Below, piece by piece: positions 33,478 through 42,371 of a DNA stretch of 64,000 nucleotides (within the stretch, counting starts at the first letter, position 1; each line of letters begins with the position of its first letter). The notes beneath the pieces are model-generated. The model did no database searches and was not told the DNA's origin. It was given only the letters and a program-made list of their open reading frames with translations. The DNA is from Roseovarius litoreus (lineage in GTDB: Bacteria; Pseudomonadota; Alphaproteobacteria; Rhodobacterales; Rhodobacteraceae), in assembly GCF_900142765.1 (NCBI RefSeq), contig NZ_FRCB01000007.1, positions 1-64,000 of the forward strand. Reading direction: 5' to 3'. The position numbers were made by a program, and so were the translations under genes.

Positions 33478-34842
33478 TTGGCGAACATCCCATTGGGTCG
33501 AAATTACGAGAACAAAGAGTTGCCCGACGACACCACCACCAATGTGTCCCGCTCCAGACATGTCACGAGAGAAGAGCTTTACGAGAAGGTCTGGTCGATA
33601 CCGATCAGCCACCTGGCGGCCGAGTACGGTGTCTCTGGCTCTTATCTCGCGCGGGTCTGTACGTCTCTGGCTGTGCCCCGGCCTCCCGCCGGCTACTGGC
33701 AAAAGAAGGCGGTCGGAAAGGCCTCTCCAAGACCTATACTTCTCCCTGCAAAGCCGGGCGATCAGCTTGTCTGGTCGGCGGATACGCCGCTCGCGCGTCC
33801 CGTGACGCCCGCCGCCAGATATTCGGTGTCGTCACCTGGTCGTGGCAGGCAACGCAAGGATGCCCGGCATCCGATCCTTCGCGGCGTCGAGCCGCATTAC
33901 CGCAAGACGCGCGAGATCGACGAGTATGAGTTTCTCCGCCCCTACAAGCTCCTCCTGCCGGACATCGTAACGTCCGAGACGCAGCTGCCGCGTGCATTGG
34001 ACCTCGCCAATGTACTCTACGATGCGTTCGAGCGAAAAGGGTATCGCGTGACCTTCGCGCCGCCTGATCAATCACTGTTTCGGGCGCAGATCGACGAGCG
34101 CGAAGTGCCGGGGAAGGATCGCAAGTACGGGCGCTATTCCTGTGGGAAGATCTGGGAGCCCCATCGCCCGACCGTAACTTATATCGGCGAGGTTCCCATC
34201 GGCCTCGCGCTCGTCGAAATGTCCGAACGGGTCGCGCTCAGATACTTCAAGGGCAAGTATGTGCGGGACGACAGTCCGGTCGTGAAGGCCGCCAGGCCGC
34301 ACCAGCTGGTCCATTCCTGGACGACCGAGAACGATGTGCCGTCCGGGCGCTTCCGGCTTGTCGCCTACGCACCGCGCCGGGACGTGGAGTGGTCGGCGAT
34401 ATGGCAAGAAACTCCAAAGCACGGCTTGTCGTCCATGTTCCCGAGGATCGTGAAAGAGCTGGAAGCCGTCGTGCCAGACCTCAAGTCCAAGACTGCCGAG
34501 GCAGAGGCGGCGGCGATCCGAAAGCAACGCGAATGGGAGGAACAGCAGGAACGCTGGAAGCGCGAAGAGGATCGACGCAACGCGGACAAGGCCCTTGCCC
34601 AAAGCCGCGAACAGCTTTCCGAAGTGATCCGGAAATGGTCCGCCGCGATGTCGATCGAAAGCTTTTTCCGCGAGGCGGAAGAGCGACTTGCCGGCGTTGA
34701 GGCCGACAGGCGCCAGGCCTTGTCCTCTCGACTTGATCTTGCGCGGTCCATGATGGGAACGCTCGATCCGCTGGAGTTTCTGGAACAGTGGGTGGCACCG
34801 GATGAGCGTTACACGCGTCTCTATCAAGACGATCAAGATTAA
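33478..34842 (+). CDS. Unknown protein, HTH-like N-terminus and coiled coil
   Basis: This is a 454-residue protein starting at TTG 33,478, with GTG 33,544 as an alternative. Near the N-terminus the segment TREELYEKVWSIPISHLAAEYGVSGSYLARVC looks like a helix-turn-helix, followed by PRPPAGYWQKKAVGK, a block I recognise from other accessory-region proteins of unknown role. The centre is a mixed alpha/beta region. Residues about 335-400 form a charged coiled coil (EAAAIRKQREWEEQQERWKREEDRR). There is no enzyme motif. It lies between the defence genes and the integrase and converges with the latter. Confidence 0.7.
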   Translation: MANIPLGRNYENKELPDDTTTNVSRSRHVTREELYEKVWSIPISHLAAEYGVSGSYLARVCTSLAVPRPPAGYWQKKAVGKASPRPILLPAKPGDQLVWSADTPLARPVTPAARYSVSSPGRGRQRKDARHPILRGVEPHYRKTREIDEYEFLRPYKLLLPDIVTSETQLPRALDLANVLYDAFERKGYRVTFAPPDQSLFRAQIDEREVPGKDRKYGRYSCGKIWEPHRPTVTYIGEVPIGLALVEMSERVALRYFKGKYVRDDSPVVKAARPHQLVHSWTTENDVPSGRFRLVAYAPRRDVEWSAIWQETPKHGLSSMFPRIVKELEAVVPDLKSKTAEAEAAAIRKQREWEEQQERWKREEDRRNADKALAQSREQLSEVIRKWSAAMSIESFFREAEERLAGVEADRRQALSSRLDLARSMMGTLDPLEFLEQWVAPDERYTRLYQDDQD

Positions 34843-34870
34843 TTTATATCAGATACTTGAAGGGTGTTTC

Positions 34871-36055
34871 TCATGTTTCTTCACTATGGTTCCGAACCTG
34901 TTTTCTCCGAAGCTTGGCGGCATCTTCTCGCCGCACTGAACTTCTCTTGCGCTGCCTTGGATCCCGCGTCGTGACTTCCGCGATCCAGCTCCAATCCTCG
35001 AACTTGTCGCCGGTTTGGCGCAGGTGGGTGTAGCGCTTGAGCGACGTCCAGGATCGGTGGCCGGAAACAGCGGCCGCGTGCGGAACGTTGTAGCCGATCT
35101 CGAACAGGCGCGAGACGCCCTCGTGCCTCAGGTCATGGAAGCGCAGATCCTCGATCCCCAGAAATTGCGTTGCCCGAGTGAACGCAGCGCTGATTGCATC
35201 GGTGGAGTAGGGGAAGATCTGGCTCGCGTGTTTGGGCATCGCCTCGATGATTGCCAGCGCCGGATCGGGCAGGTCGCACCAGACGTCGTTGCCAATCTTC
35301 TCGCCGGGGTTCTTCATGTCGCGCACAAGGACGCGTTTGCCCTCCTTGTCGAGGTCCGCCCATTTGATCCGGGTGATCTCCTCCTGCCGTCGCGTCGAGA
35401 AGATCGCAAAGGCGATGACGCGATGCATGGGGACAGAGGAGGGGCGGCGGATCGAGCGATCGAGGAAATGCGCCATCAACTTATCGAGCTCGTCCAGCGT
35501 TGGCCGCCGGTCTCGGTGGCGGCTCTTCTGGGTCAGCCCTAGCTTTTTCGCGACGATCATCGCATTGCGCATCGCGCGCTCGTCCAGCGGATAGTTCCAG
35601 GCCGGACCGGCCACCGTGAAGACCGCGCTGAGATGAGAGAGGTAATTCGACACGGTTTGCGGCGAGACACCGGTATTCAGCTTCTCCTTCGCGAACGCCA
35701 CGATGTCGGCGCTGTCGATCTGGGCGCAAAGCTTGTTCGCGATGTCGAACTCCTTGATGCTTTTCAGCACCTGCGCCTTGGTCCGCCCGATTGCCTTCGC
35801 GCTGTCTTCGACATATTTGTCGATTGCGTCGCCTAGGGTCACTTCGCGGCGGCGTGTCTCTCCGATGGGCAAGTTTTCGAGGGCGCCGGGCTTGGCGAGG
35901 TCCTTCTCGCGCTTCTCGATCCAGGCCGCGGCGGTCGAGCGCAGCTCGAAGGTCCGGTTTTCACGCCAGACAGTTTTTCCGGCCCGCCGAACGGCGATCT
36001 GGGCAAGCCAGGAGGCAGTGCCGTCTTTGCGTTTTCGCTTGATGATGGTACCCAT
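34871..36055 (-). CDS. Tyrosine-family integrase of the dusA-targeting group
   Basis: This 394-residue site-specific recombinase is read from the ATG at 36,055 (MGTIIKRKRKDGTASWLAQI); the open frame continues upstream but runs into AT-rich repeat sequence. Catalytic residues are visible: Arg in FSTRRQEEITRIKW, His-X-X-Arg in FHDLRHEGVSRL, His in SGHRSW, and the nucleophile Tyr in KRYTHL. Integrases of this group, found beside dusA in many Proteobacteria, insert prophages and islands into the 5' end of that gene. The gene points away from dusA into the element and is 108 bases from the dusA start. Confidence 0.92.
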   Translation of the reverse strand: MGTIIKRKRKDGTASWLAQIAVRRAGKTVWRENRTFELRSTAAAWIEKREKDLAKPGALENLPIGETRRREVTLGDAIDKYVEDSAKAIGRTKAQVLKSIKEFDIANKLCAQIDSADIVAFAKEKLNTGVSPQTVSNYLSHLSAVFTVAGPAWNYPLDERAMRNAMIVAKKLGLTQKSRHRDRRPTLDELDKLMAHFLDRSIRRPSSVPMHRVIAFAIFSTRRQEEITRIKWADLDKEGKRVLVRDMKNPGEKIGNDVWCDLPDPALAIIEAMPKHASQIFPYSTDAISAAFTRATQFLGIEDLRFHDLRHEGVSRLFEIGYNVPHAAAVSGHRSWTSLKRYTHLRQTGDKFEDWSWIAEVTTRDPRQRKRSSVRREDAAKLRRKQVRNHSEET

Positions 36056-36058
36056 GGG

Positions 36059-36131
36059 GTTACAACATTTGACCCAAGTTACAACATTTGTTGTAAATCC
36101 TACCCGAAATGGGCGCGATTTACAACAAATG
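36059..36131. repeat. Repeat cluster between integrase and dusA (probable integrase/Xis or repressor sites)
   Basis: There are two direct copies of GTTACAACATTTG (36,059-36,071 and 36,078-36,090). The second is part of an 18-base palindrome (36,079-36,096) with arms TTACAACA/TGTTGTAA. A perfect 15-base inverted repeat pairs 36,085-36,099 with GATTTACAACAAATG at 36,117-36,131. All share a TTACAAC core. Such spaced copies next to att sites usually serve as arm-type binding sites for integrase or excisionase, or as the int operator. Confidence 0.65.
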
Positions 36132-36163
36132 AGACAAGAACAGGCTTCGAGGCTGAGCGATAA

Positions 36164-37189
36164 ATGGCTGATAAAAATAAAAATTCCAATAATTTCAATA
36201 TGCCGATCTTTGCTGTCGCGCCGATGATGGATTGGACAGACCGTCATTGCCGATATCTGCATCGGCTTTTGTCCCGTAGGGCCTTGCTATATACTGAAAT
36301 GGTCACGGCACCGGCTCTGGTGCGGGGCGGTGCATTGCAGCTGCTGGACTATTCGCCGCAAGAGCATCCTGTGGCGCTGCAACTCGGGGGATCCGATCCG
36401 CAAGAGTTGGCGCAGGCCGCCCGGATGGGGGGCGAGGCGGGCTATGATGAGATCAACCTCAATGTAGGTTGCCCGAGCGACCGGGTGCAATCGGGCACGT
36501 TCGGTGCCGTCCTGATGAAGGATCCGGGGCTGGTTGCGGAATGCTGTGCCGCGATGATCGAGGTAAGCCCTGTCGAGGTGACGGTCAAGTGTCGGATCGG
36601 CGTAGACGACCAAGACCCCGAAACGGTGCTTCCGGAATTTCTGGCCCGCGTCGGTGCAGCCGGCGTGCAGCGCTTTACCATCCATGCGCGCAAGGCGTGG
36701 CTGCAGGGGCTTTCTCCGAAGCAGAACAGGGACATCCCGCCGCTGGAATATGACCTGGTTCTGCGGATGAAGGCGCTTTTCCCGGGGCTTCACCTGTCGA
36801 TCAATGGTGGGATCACCACCCTTGATCAAGTGAGCGATTTTCTGGAGGCGGGTCTTGATGGCGTCATGGTAGGGCGCGCGGCCTATCACCAGCCAGCCGA
36901 TATCCTGTGCGCGGCCGACCGCCTGATCTTTGGCGAGGAAGGGCCGGATACGACGCCAGATGACGCCGTTCTGAAGATGCTGCCATATATCGAGGCGCAT
37001 CTGGCGCAAGGCGGACGACTGCATCAGATCACCCGCCATATGCTTGGCCTTTTTGCCGGGCGTCCAGGGGCGCGGGCGTGGCGTCGTATTCTGTCCGAGG
37101 GTGCGACAAGACCCGATGCCGGGCCGGATCTGGTTCTCGATGCGTTGGCCGAGGTGTCGCAATCGCCGCCTGCCGAAGCCATGGGCTGA
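36164..37189 (+). CDS. dusA: tRNA-dihydrouridine synthase A, with element-supplied N-terminus
   Basis: This FMN enzyme reduces uridines 20/20a in the tRNA D-loop. It has 341 residues; conserved parts are VAPMMDWTDRHCRYLHRLLS, the catalytic cysteine region NLNVGCPSDRVQSGTFGAVLM, and SINGGITTLDQV. The first 12 residues (MADKNKNSNNFN) are AT-rich, Asn/Lys-rich and unlike the rest, as expected if the ICE replaced the original 5' end while keeping the frame. The att core probably lies in 36,218-36,253. The gene seems functional. Its original start should be found at attL, outside the window. Confidence 0.93.
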   Translation: MADKNKNSNNFNMPIFAVAPMMDWTDRHCRYLHRLLSRRALLYTEMVTAPALVRGGALQLLDYSPQEHPVALQLGGSDPQELAQAARMGGEAGYDEINLNVGCPSDRVQSGTFGAVLMKDPGLVAECCAAMIEVSPVEVTVKCRIGVDDQDPETVLPEFLARVGAAGVQRFTIHARKAWLQGLSPKQNRDIPPLEYDLVLRMKALFPGLHLSINGGITTLDQVSDFLEAGLDGVMVGRAAYHQPADILCAADRLIFGEEGPDTTPDDAVLKMLPYIEAHLAQGGRLHQITRHMLGLFAGRPGARAWRRILSEGATRPDAGPDLVLDALAEVSQSPPAEAMG

Positions 37190-37311
37190 CATGCTCTGAG
37201 ATCGCCGCGAGTGCGCAGGCTAAGTTCGCCCGGCATCGCTCGTATCCGGCTTTTCCTGCCCGGCGCAGAGGTGTAAGGCGGGGCTGACCATAATCAAAAA
37301 GGCCACAGTTC

Positions 37312-38136
37312 ATGCCCGATACAATGCTGTTGATACAGATGCTTGTCATGCTGATGGTAATCGGGGCTTTCGCCGGAGTGCTGGCCGGGCTTCTGGGCGT
37401 GGGCGGCGGTATCGTTCTTGTCCCGTCTTTTTTCTATGCGTTTCAGACACTTGGTTATGGTGGTCCGCAATTGATGCAGATCTGTCTCGCCACCTCTCTG
37501 GCGACGATCATCGTGACATCGCTGCGCTCGGTCCTGAGCCATCACAAGAAAGGCGCCGTGGATTGGGATATTCTCAAGACCTGGGCGCCCGGGATCGCGA
37601 TTGGTGCGGTTGTCGGAGTGCTGGTGGCAGCCAGCCTCAAATCCACCACGCTGCAGGGGGTTTTCGGCGTTCTGGGGATCATTGTGGGCCTTTACCTGGG
37701 TCTGGGCCGTGCCCATTGGCGTTTGGGCGCCCAGATGCCCTCCGGCCTCACAAGGGCGCTCATGTCGCCTGTGCTCGGTTTCCTGTCGGTCCTTATGGGC
37801 ATCGGCGGGGGCAGTTTCGGGGTGCCGATCATGAGCCTTTATGGTGTTGCGATACACCGCGCGGTGGCCACGGCTGCGGGGTTCGGGATCACCATTGCAG
37901 TTCCCTCGGTCGCGGCCTTCCTGTTTCTGGACATCGCTCCCGAGAACCGCCCCCCATTGACCTTCGGCGCTGTCAATCTGGTGGCGTTCGTCACGGTGAT
38001 CGCGATGACGCTGATCACGACCCCTTGGGGGGTGCGCCTGGCACATGCGATGGATGCCAAACCCCTTAAACGCATTTTTGCGGTATTCCTGACGCTTGTG
38101 GCGCTAAACATGCTGCGTAAATCCCTGGGATGGTAG
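37312..38136 (+). CDS. TauE/SafE-family membrane exporter
   Basis: This 274-residue polytopic protein has eight or so hydrophobic segments and the family glycine motif GVLAGLLGVGGGIVLVPSF, repeated in the second half as GIGGGSFGVPIMSLYG. Members export sulfite, sulfoacetate or other organosulfur anions; the substrate here is not evident. An AAAAAGG element lies upstream of the ATG. It overlaps the next gene by seven bases, suggesting co-translation. Confidence 0.87.
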   Translation: MPDTMLLIQMLVMLMVIGAFAGVLAGLLGVGGGIVLVPSFFYAFQTLGYGGPQLMQICLATSLATIIVTSLRSVLSHHKKGAVDWDILKTWAPGIAIGAVVGVLVAASLKSTTLQGVFGVLGIIVGLYLGLGRAHWRLGAQMPSGLTRALMSPVLGFLSVLMGIGGGSFGVPIMSLYGVAIHRAVATAAGFGITIAVPSVAAFLFLDIAPENRPPLTFGAVNLVAFVTVIAMTLITTPWGVRLAHAMDAKPLKRIFAVFLTLVALNMLRKSLGW

Positions 38137-38918
38137 AGGCGCTGTTGCAGAATGGCTGGAGCCGGTTTCCAGCCGAACGGGCGGTTGCCCAATGGGCCGC
38201 CGCAGCCCGTGTCATCGCCCAAGACGCGATGCGCGACCCCGCCGAGCAGGCCCGTTGGCTGCGCTGTGGCGGGACATGGTTCGTCGGTGTCGACACTTTG
38301 CCGAATGGCCCGGATGGCGCAGTCGCGCAAAGTGGGCCGGTGCAGGGCCGCGCGCTGGAAGCGGCGCGTGGTCTCTATGGGGATCTGGCGCTGCATCGCG
38401 GGCAGGTTTCGGTCACCTATCCCGGCTATCCGCGCCCATCACCGGACGAAAGTGAGGCGGCGTTTCGCTACAGGCGCAATCGCGATGCCGCGCATGTGGA
38501 CGGGCTTTTGGCCGTGGGCGCTGAGCGCCGCCGGATGCTGAAAGAGCGCCACGCCTATATCCTTGGCCTGCCGCTGACCGAAACCGGCCCCGGCGCAAGC
38601 CCGATGGTGGTCTGGGAGGGCAGCCATCACATCATGCGCGACATGTTCACCAAAGCACTTGCCGAGCGGCCCGAGACCGATTGGGCCGACATTGACCTGA
38701 CGGAGATCTATCAGGCCTGCCGCCGCCAGGTGTTCGAGACCTGCACGCGCGTGGAAATCGTCGCGTCTCCGGGCGAAGCCTATCTGGTGCACCGTTTCGC
38801 GCTGCATGGCGTGGCGCCATGGGCCGAAGGGGCCAGCGCACCGCCGGAAGGCCGGATGATCGCCTATTTCAGGCCGGAACTGCCCTCTGGAAATCGCGAC
38901 TGGCTCGAACTTCCATAG
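38130..38918 (+). CDS. Possible Fe(II)/2-oxoglutarate oxygenase-like protein
   Basis: This 262-residue protein is not assigned to a named enzyme. A His-X-Asp pair (AAHVDGLL, near residue 120) and a distal His in YLVHRFALHGVAPW, about 100 residues later, match the metal triad of cupin-type 2-oxoglutarate oxygenases such as the phytanoyl-CoA hydroxylase group. The Arg of EGRMIAYFRPE may bind the co-substrate. It overlaps the TauE/SafE gene, so an anion-related substrate is possible but unproven. Confidence 0.6.
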   Translation: MVEALLQNGWSRFPAERAVAQWAAAARVIAQDAMRDPAEQARWLRCGGTWFVGVDTLPNGPDGAVAQSGPVQGRALEAARGLYGDLALHRGQVSVTYPGYPRPSPDESEAAFRYRRNRDAAHVDGLLAVGAERRRMLKERHAYILGLPLTETGPGASPMVVWEGSHHIMRDMFTKALAERPETDWADIDLTEIYQACRRQVFETCTRVEIVASPGEAYLVHRFALHGVAPWAEGASAPPEGRMIAYFRPELPSGNRDWLELP

Positions 38919-38948
38919 ACGAGCTGCGACTGCGACAGGCCGTTGCCG

Positions 38949-39191
38949 TCAGTGTTGCGTAGGTTTCACGCGGGCGGCGCGGCCGCCACGCCGCTTGGCC
39001 AGGCTTGGGGCGCGGTCGGGCAGGGCGGCCATGATCTCGCGCCGTTCGGCACTCTCCATTCGGGACCAGCGGGCGATTTCATCCATGGTGCGATAGCAAC
39101 CGGTGCATATCCGCGCCTCGGGATGCACCACGCAGATGCGGACGCAAGGGCTTTCGATCTCGTTCCGGGTCCAGATCTTGTCGTCTTTCAC
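38949..39191 (-). CDS. DUF1289 small cysteine-rich protein
   Basis: This is an 80-residue protein with four cysteines in the DUF1289 pattern [22 protein letters not shown], followed by a helical [19 protein letters not shown], and a basic tail. It is a probable metal-binding or Fe-S protein of unknown role, common in Proteobacteria. It overlaps ruvX by four bases. Confidence 0.85.
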   Translation of the reverse strand: MKDDKIWTRNEIESPCVRICVVHPEARICTGCYRTMDEIARWSRMESAERREIMAALPDRAPSLAKRRGGRAARVKPTQH

Positions 39192-39664
39192 TGCGCGGCC
39201 CTCATATGCGTCAACCGATCCAACACGCCTTGCAGGATATAGGACGCGGCGACATTGTCGATGATTTCGGCGCGACGCTTTCGTGACGTATCCGCCTCAA
39301 GCAGAGCGCGTTCCGCCGCGACCGTCGACAAACGCTCGTCCCAGAAGGTGATCGGCAATTCCGTCAATGGCTCGAGATTGCGGGCAAAGGCCCGTGTCGA
39401 CTGACAGCGGGGGCCTTCCGATCCGTCCATGTTGCGCGGCAGGCCCAGAACGAGTCCGGCAACCTCGCGCTGTGTCGCGATCTCCAGCAGGCGGGCGGCA
39501 TCGACGGAGAATTTCTTGCGCTTGATCGTCTCGGTCGGAGTGGCCACCGACAATAGCCTGTCGGATATCGCCACGCCAATGGTCTTGGTGCCCAGATCTA
39601 GCCCCATGATCGGATGGCCTTTGGGCAGGGTCGTGGCGAAGGCATCGATCGTCTCACAGATCAT
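39188..39664 (-). CDS. ruvX: RuvX/YqgF, putative pre-16S rRNA nuclease
   Basis: This is a 158-residue RNase H-like protein. Motifs are [15 protein letters not shown] (first catalytic Asp), [19 protein letters not shown], and [18 protein letters not shown] with the acidic residues, and a final [14 protein letters not shown]. YqgF matures the 5' end of 16S rRNA and was formerly called a Holliday junction resolvase. The start at 39,664 overlaps the ccmI stop by four bases. Confidence 0.93.
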   Translation of the reverse strand: MICETIDAFATTLPKGHPIMGLDLGTKTIGVAISDRLLSVATPTETIKRKKFSVDAARLLEIATQREVAGLVLGLPRNMDGSEGPRCQSTRAFARNLEPLTELPITFWDERLSTVAAERALLEADTSRKRRAEIIDNVAASYILQGVLDRLTHMRAAQ

Positions 39665-40893
39665 TGCGCGACACCTGCGGCTTCGGCGGCTTCCTGCACG
39701 ATCGCCATATCTTCCGGCGTTTCGGAGAACAGGGTCTGGGCCTCGGACCAGATGGCGCGCGCCTGATCGGTATCGCCCAGAACCCCAAGCGCCCGGATCA
39801 GCCGCGCCCATTCCTCGGCGGTGCCGCCTTCGGTCGCCAGCCGTTCGGACAGGCCCGTGACCATGCCGCGGATCATCTGCTGACGCTCCTCGGGGGACAT
39901 GTCCTGGGCTGCGGCCATCTCCTCGGCGGTCGGGCCGGGGGCGGTGCCTTCCAGCGGCGGCAGGGTGTATTCCGTTTCGCCTGCGCGCCAGGCCACTTCC
40001 TCGATCCGCTCGCGGATCGGCGCCACCCAAGGCGCATCGGGTCTGCTCTCGCGCAGCAAGGCATCCCATGTGCGGAAGGCGGCATCCGGCCGGTCCACCT
40101 GCATGAGGTAGAGACCCAGGTAATAGCGCGCGGGCGGGTTGCGCGGATCACGCTCAAGCGCTGAGCGCAGCGCCGATTCGGCTTCGCTCGAGACATAGCC
40201 GCCGGTGGCGGAAATCATCAATTCCGCCAGATAGGCGTAATCCGAGGCGCTCGCCTCGTCGCCCTTGACCTCTATGATGCGGCTCTGTGCGTTATAGGCC
40301 GCGATGTAGTCGCCAAGACCGGCCTCGTTGCGCGCCAGAAGCGTCAGGCCGCGCAGATCGTCGGGGCGGTTCTTCACGGTCTCGCGCAATTGCGCCATCA
40401 AGGTCAGGAATTCTTCCGTGGCGTTGGGGTTCATGGGGGCAGGGGGGACCCGGCTTTCCGCCTCGGACTGGCTCAGGCGGTTGGCCCGCGCCGCGTCGGA
40501 TTCCGCGATTCGTGTCTTCAGCGGCAGATCGCGATAGCCCGGCGCGCCGATCTCGGTATAGACCCAGACCGATCCCGCCGCGAGTACCGCGCCAAGCGCC
40601 ACCGCCACGATGAGCCCGCCACGGCCCGGCTGTCCCCCGGTCTCGCCGCCGTCCTGCAATTGCGCATCCGCCGCCAGCACGCGTCGCGAGATTTCAGCGC
40701 GCATCCGCTCGGCATCCTCGGTGCCGATCACGCCGCGGGCCAGATCACGATCCACTTCCTTGAGCTGGTCGCGATAGACCTGCAAGTCATATGCGGCCGG
40801 AGGCTTGTCGCCCACGCGTCCACGCATCAGGGTCAGGCCGATTATGACACTGACCACGAGCGCAAGCGCGCCACTGACGATCCAGAAAACCAT
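39661..40893 (-). CDS. ccmI: CcmI, cytochrome c biogenesis protein
   Basis: This is a 410-residue protein. The start [20 protein letters not shown] is chosen because it begins the first membrane helix; a longer open frame upstream has no conserved sequence. A second helix ([32 protein letters not shown]) is followed by a periplasmic TPR-like domain ([31 protein letters not shown]). CcmI chaperones apocytochrome c to the heme ligase CcmFH. The rest of the ccm cluster is not in the window. Confidence 0.9.
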   Translation of the reverse strand: MVFWIVSGALALVVSVIIGLTLMRGRVGDKPPAAYDLQVYRDQLKEVDRDLARGVIGTEDAERMRAEISRRVLAADAQLQDGGETGGQPGRGGLIVAVALGAVLAAGSVWVYTEIGAPGYRDLPLKTRIAESDAARANRLSQSEAESRVPPAPMNPNATEEFLTLMAQLRETVKNRPDDLRGLTLLARNEAGLGDYIAAYNAQSRIIEVKGDEASASDYAYLAELMISATGGYVSSEAESALRSALERDPRNPPARYYLGLYLMQVDRPDAAFRTWDALLRESRPDAPWVAPIRERIEEVAWRAGETEYTLPPLEGTAPGPTAEEMAAAQDMSPEERQQMIRGMVTGLSERLATEGGTAEEWARLIRALGVLGDTDQARAIWSEAQTLFSETPEDMAIVQEAAEAAGVAQ

Positions 40894-41056
40894 GCGTCCT
40901 CTCCGGTAAATCTGCGCCCTAGTTAACGACGCCGGCCCGCGGAAAAAAGGGGCAAAGAGGCGCAGGGCGACCCGCGCCTTGCGCGTTGATGTCGCAATGT
41001 CGCTATTCGGGTGTTTTATGCCGCGCGGAGTATCCTTTAAGCGACGCTTGTGGCGC

Positions 41057-41075
41057 ATTACCCTGACAGGGTAAT
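41057..41075. promoter_or_regulatory. Palindrome upstream of soxB, candidate operator
   Basis: ATTACCCT-GAC-AGGGTAAT is a perfect 8-base inverted repeat 36 bases before the soxB start, in the 217-base divergent region between ccmI and soxB. It has the size and symmetry of a dimeric repressor or activator site; the binding protein is unknown. Confidence 0.5.
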
Positions 41076-41110
41076 TCGCCTGCGATTCCAACCTTGTTCA
41101 GAGAGCGCGC

Positions 41111-42355
41111 ATGAAACGTTATTCCGCCTTTGCCGTCGCCCGCGAAGCCCTGCGCTACCATATGGGCTGGGAACGGGCCTGGGCCTCGCCCGAGCCGAAG
41201 AAGAAATACGATGTCATCATCGTTGGTGCAGGCGGGCATGGTCTGGCCACGGCCTATTACCTGGGCCGGAATTTCGGAATCACCAATGTGGCCGTTCTCG
41301 AGAAGGGCTGGCTCGGCGGCGGCAATACGGGCCGCAACACCACGATCATCCGCTCGAACTATCTCCAGGATCCGTCGGCGGCGATCTATGAAAAGTCGCG
41401 CAGCCTCTACGAGACGCTGAGTCAGGATCTGAACTACAACGTCATGTACAGCCCCCGTGGGGTGATGATGCTGGCCCAGACCCAGCACGAGATCCGTGGC
41501 TACGAGCGCACTGCACATGCCAATGCGCTGCAGGGTGTCTCGACCGAGTTCATCTCGCCCTCGCGCGTGAAGGAACTGGTGCCGATCATCAATATCGACG
41601 GGCCGCGCTATCCTGTTCTCGGGGCGCTCTGGCAGCCGCGTGCAGGCACGGCACGTCATGACGCGGTGGCCTGGGGTTATGCGCGGGCCTGCAGTGCCAT
41701 GGGGATGCACATCATCCAGAAATGCGAAGTGACCGGCATCAGCCGCGAGGGTGGCAAGGTGACCGGCGTAACCACAAATCGCGGCGATATCGCCTGTGAC
41801 AAGCTGGGCATCGTGGTTGCGGGCCATTCGGGGCATCTGGCCGACATGGCGGGCTTCCGCCTGCCGGTGGAATCTGTGGCCCTTCAGGCGCTGGTCAGCG
41901 AACCGATTAAGCCCTGCATGGATGTGGTCGTGATGGCCAATACCGTGCATGGCTACATGAGCCAGTCCGACAAGGGCGAGATGGTGATCGGCGGCGGCGC
42001 GGATGGCTACAACAACTTCACGCAGCGCGGCAGTTTCCATCACATCGAGGAAACCGTGCGCGCCCTGATCGAGACCTTCCCGATGATCTCCCGCCTCAAG
42101 ATGCTGCGCCAATGGGGCGGGATCGTGGACATGACCGGCGACCGCTCGCCGATCCTGTCGCGCACCCCGGTCGAAGGCGTGTTCATCAATTGTGGCTGGG
42201 GAACAGGGGGCTTCAAGGCGATTCCCGGATCGGGCTGGGGCTTTGCCGAGCTGATGGCCAAGGGCCATGCGCCGCTCTGCGATGAGTTCAGCCTGAACCG
42301 GTTCCGCGAGGGCCGCTTCATCGACGAAAGCGTGGCCGCGGGGGTGGCGCACTAA
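41111..42355 (+). CDS. soxB: Sarcosine oxidase beta subunit
   Basis: This 414-residue FAD-binding subunit belongs to heterotetrameric sarcosine oxidase, which demethylates sarcosine to glycine with transfer of the methyl group to tetrahydrofolate. The Rossmann motif is VIIVGAGGHGLATAYYLG (from about residue 36), followed by LGGGNTGRNTTIIRSNY. His183 in GTARHDAVAWG is the likely covalent-FMN residue. The C-terminal GVFINCGWGTGGFKAIPGSG is typical. It is the first gene of soxBDAG. Confidence 0.95.
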   Translation: MKRYSAFAVAREALRYHMGWERAWASPEPKKKYDVIIVGAGGHGLATAYYLGRNFGITNVAVLEKGWLGGGNTGRNTTIIRSNYLQDPSAAIYEKSRSLYETLSQDLNYNVMYSPRGVMMLAQTQHEIRGYERTAHANALQGVSTEFISPSRVKELVPIINIDGPRYPVLGALWQPRAGTARHDAVAWGYARACSAMGMHIIQKCEVTGISREGGKVTGVTTNRGDIACDKLGIVVAGHSGHLADMAGFRLPVESVALQALVSEPIKPCMDVVVMANTVHGYMSQSDKGEMVIGGGADGYNNFTQRGSFHHIEETVRALIETFPMISRLKMLRQWGGIVDMTGDRSPILSRTPVEGVFINCGWGTGGFKAIPGSGWGFAELMAKGHAPLCDEFSLNRFREGRFIDESVAAGVAH

Positions 42356-42371
42356 TGACGGCCCCACGCGC

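Larger units (their letters stand above)
1..36220. mobile_element. Integrative and conjugative element (right part), integrated in dusA
   Basis: The segment carries traG, a complete trb mating-pair gene set, addiction modules, defence genes and a tyrosine integrase lying against the 5' end of dusA. Integrases of this kind are known to target the 5' end of dusA in many Proteobacteria. The left end, relaxase and attL are outside the window. The right boundary is inferred to lie within the first conserved codons of dusA, about 36,218-36,253, and is not measured. Loss of operon packing and the start of core metabolic genes after dusA agree with the boundary. Confidence 0.88.

Noticed and set aside
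36164..36200. dusA as a pseudogene broken by the ICE
   Set aside because: The frame is open from a new ATG through all conserved motifs, including the catalytic cysteine, so the gene is probably restored rather than inactivated.
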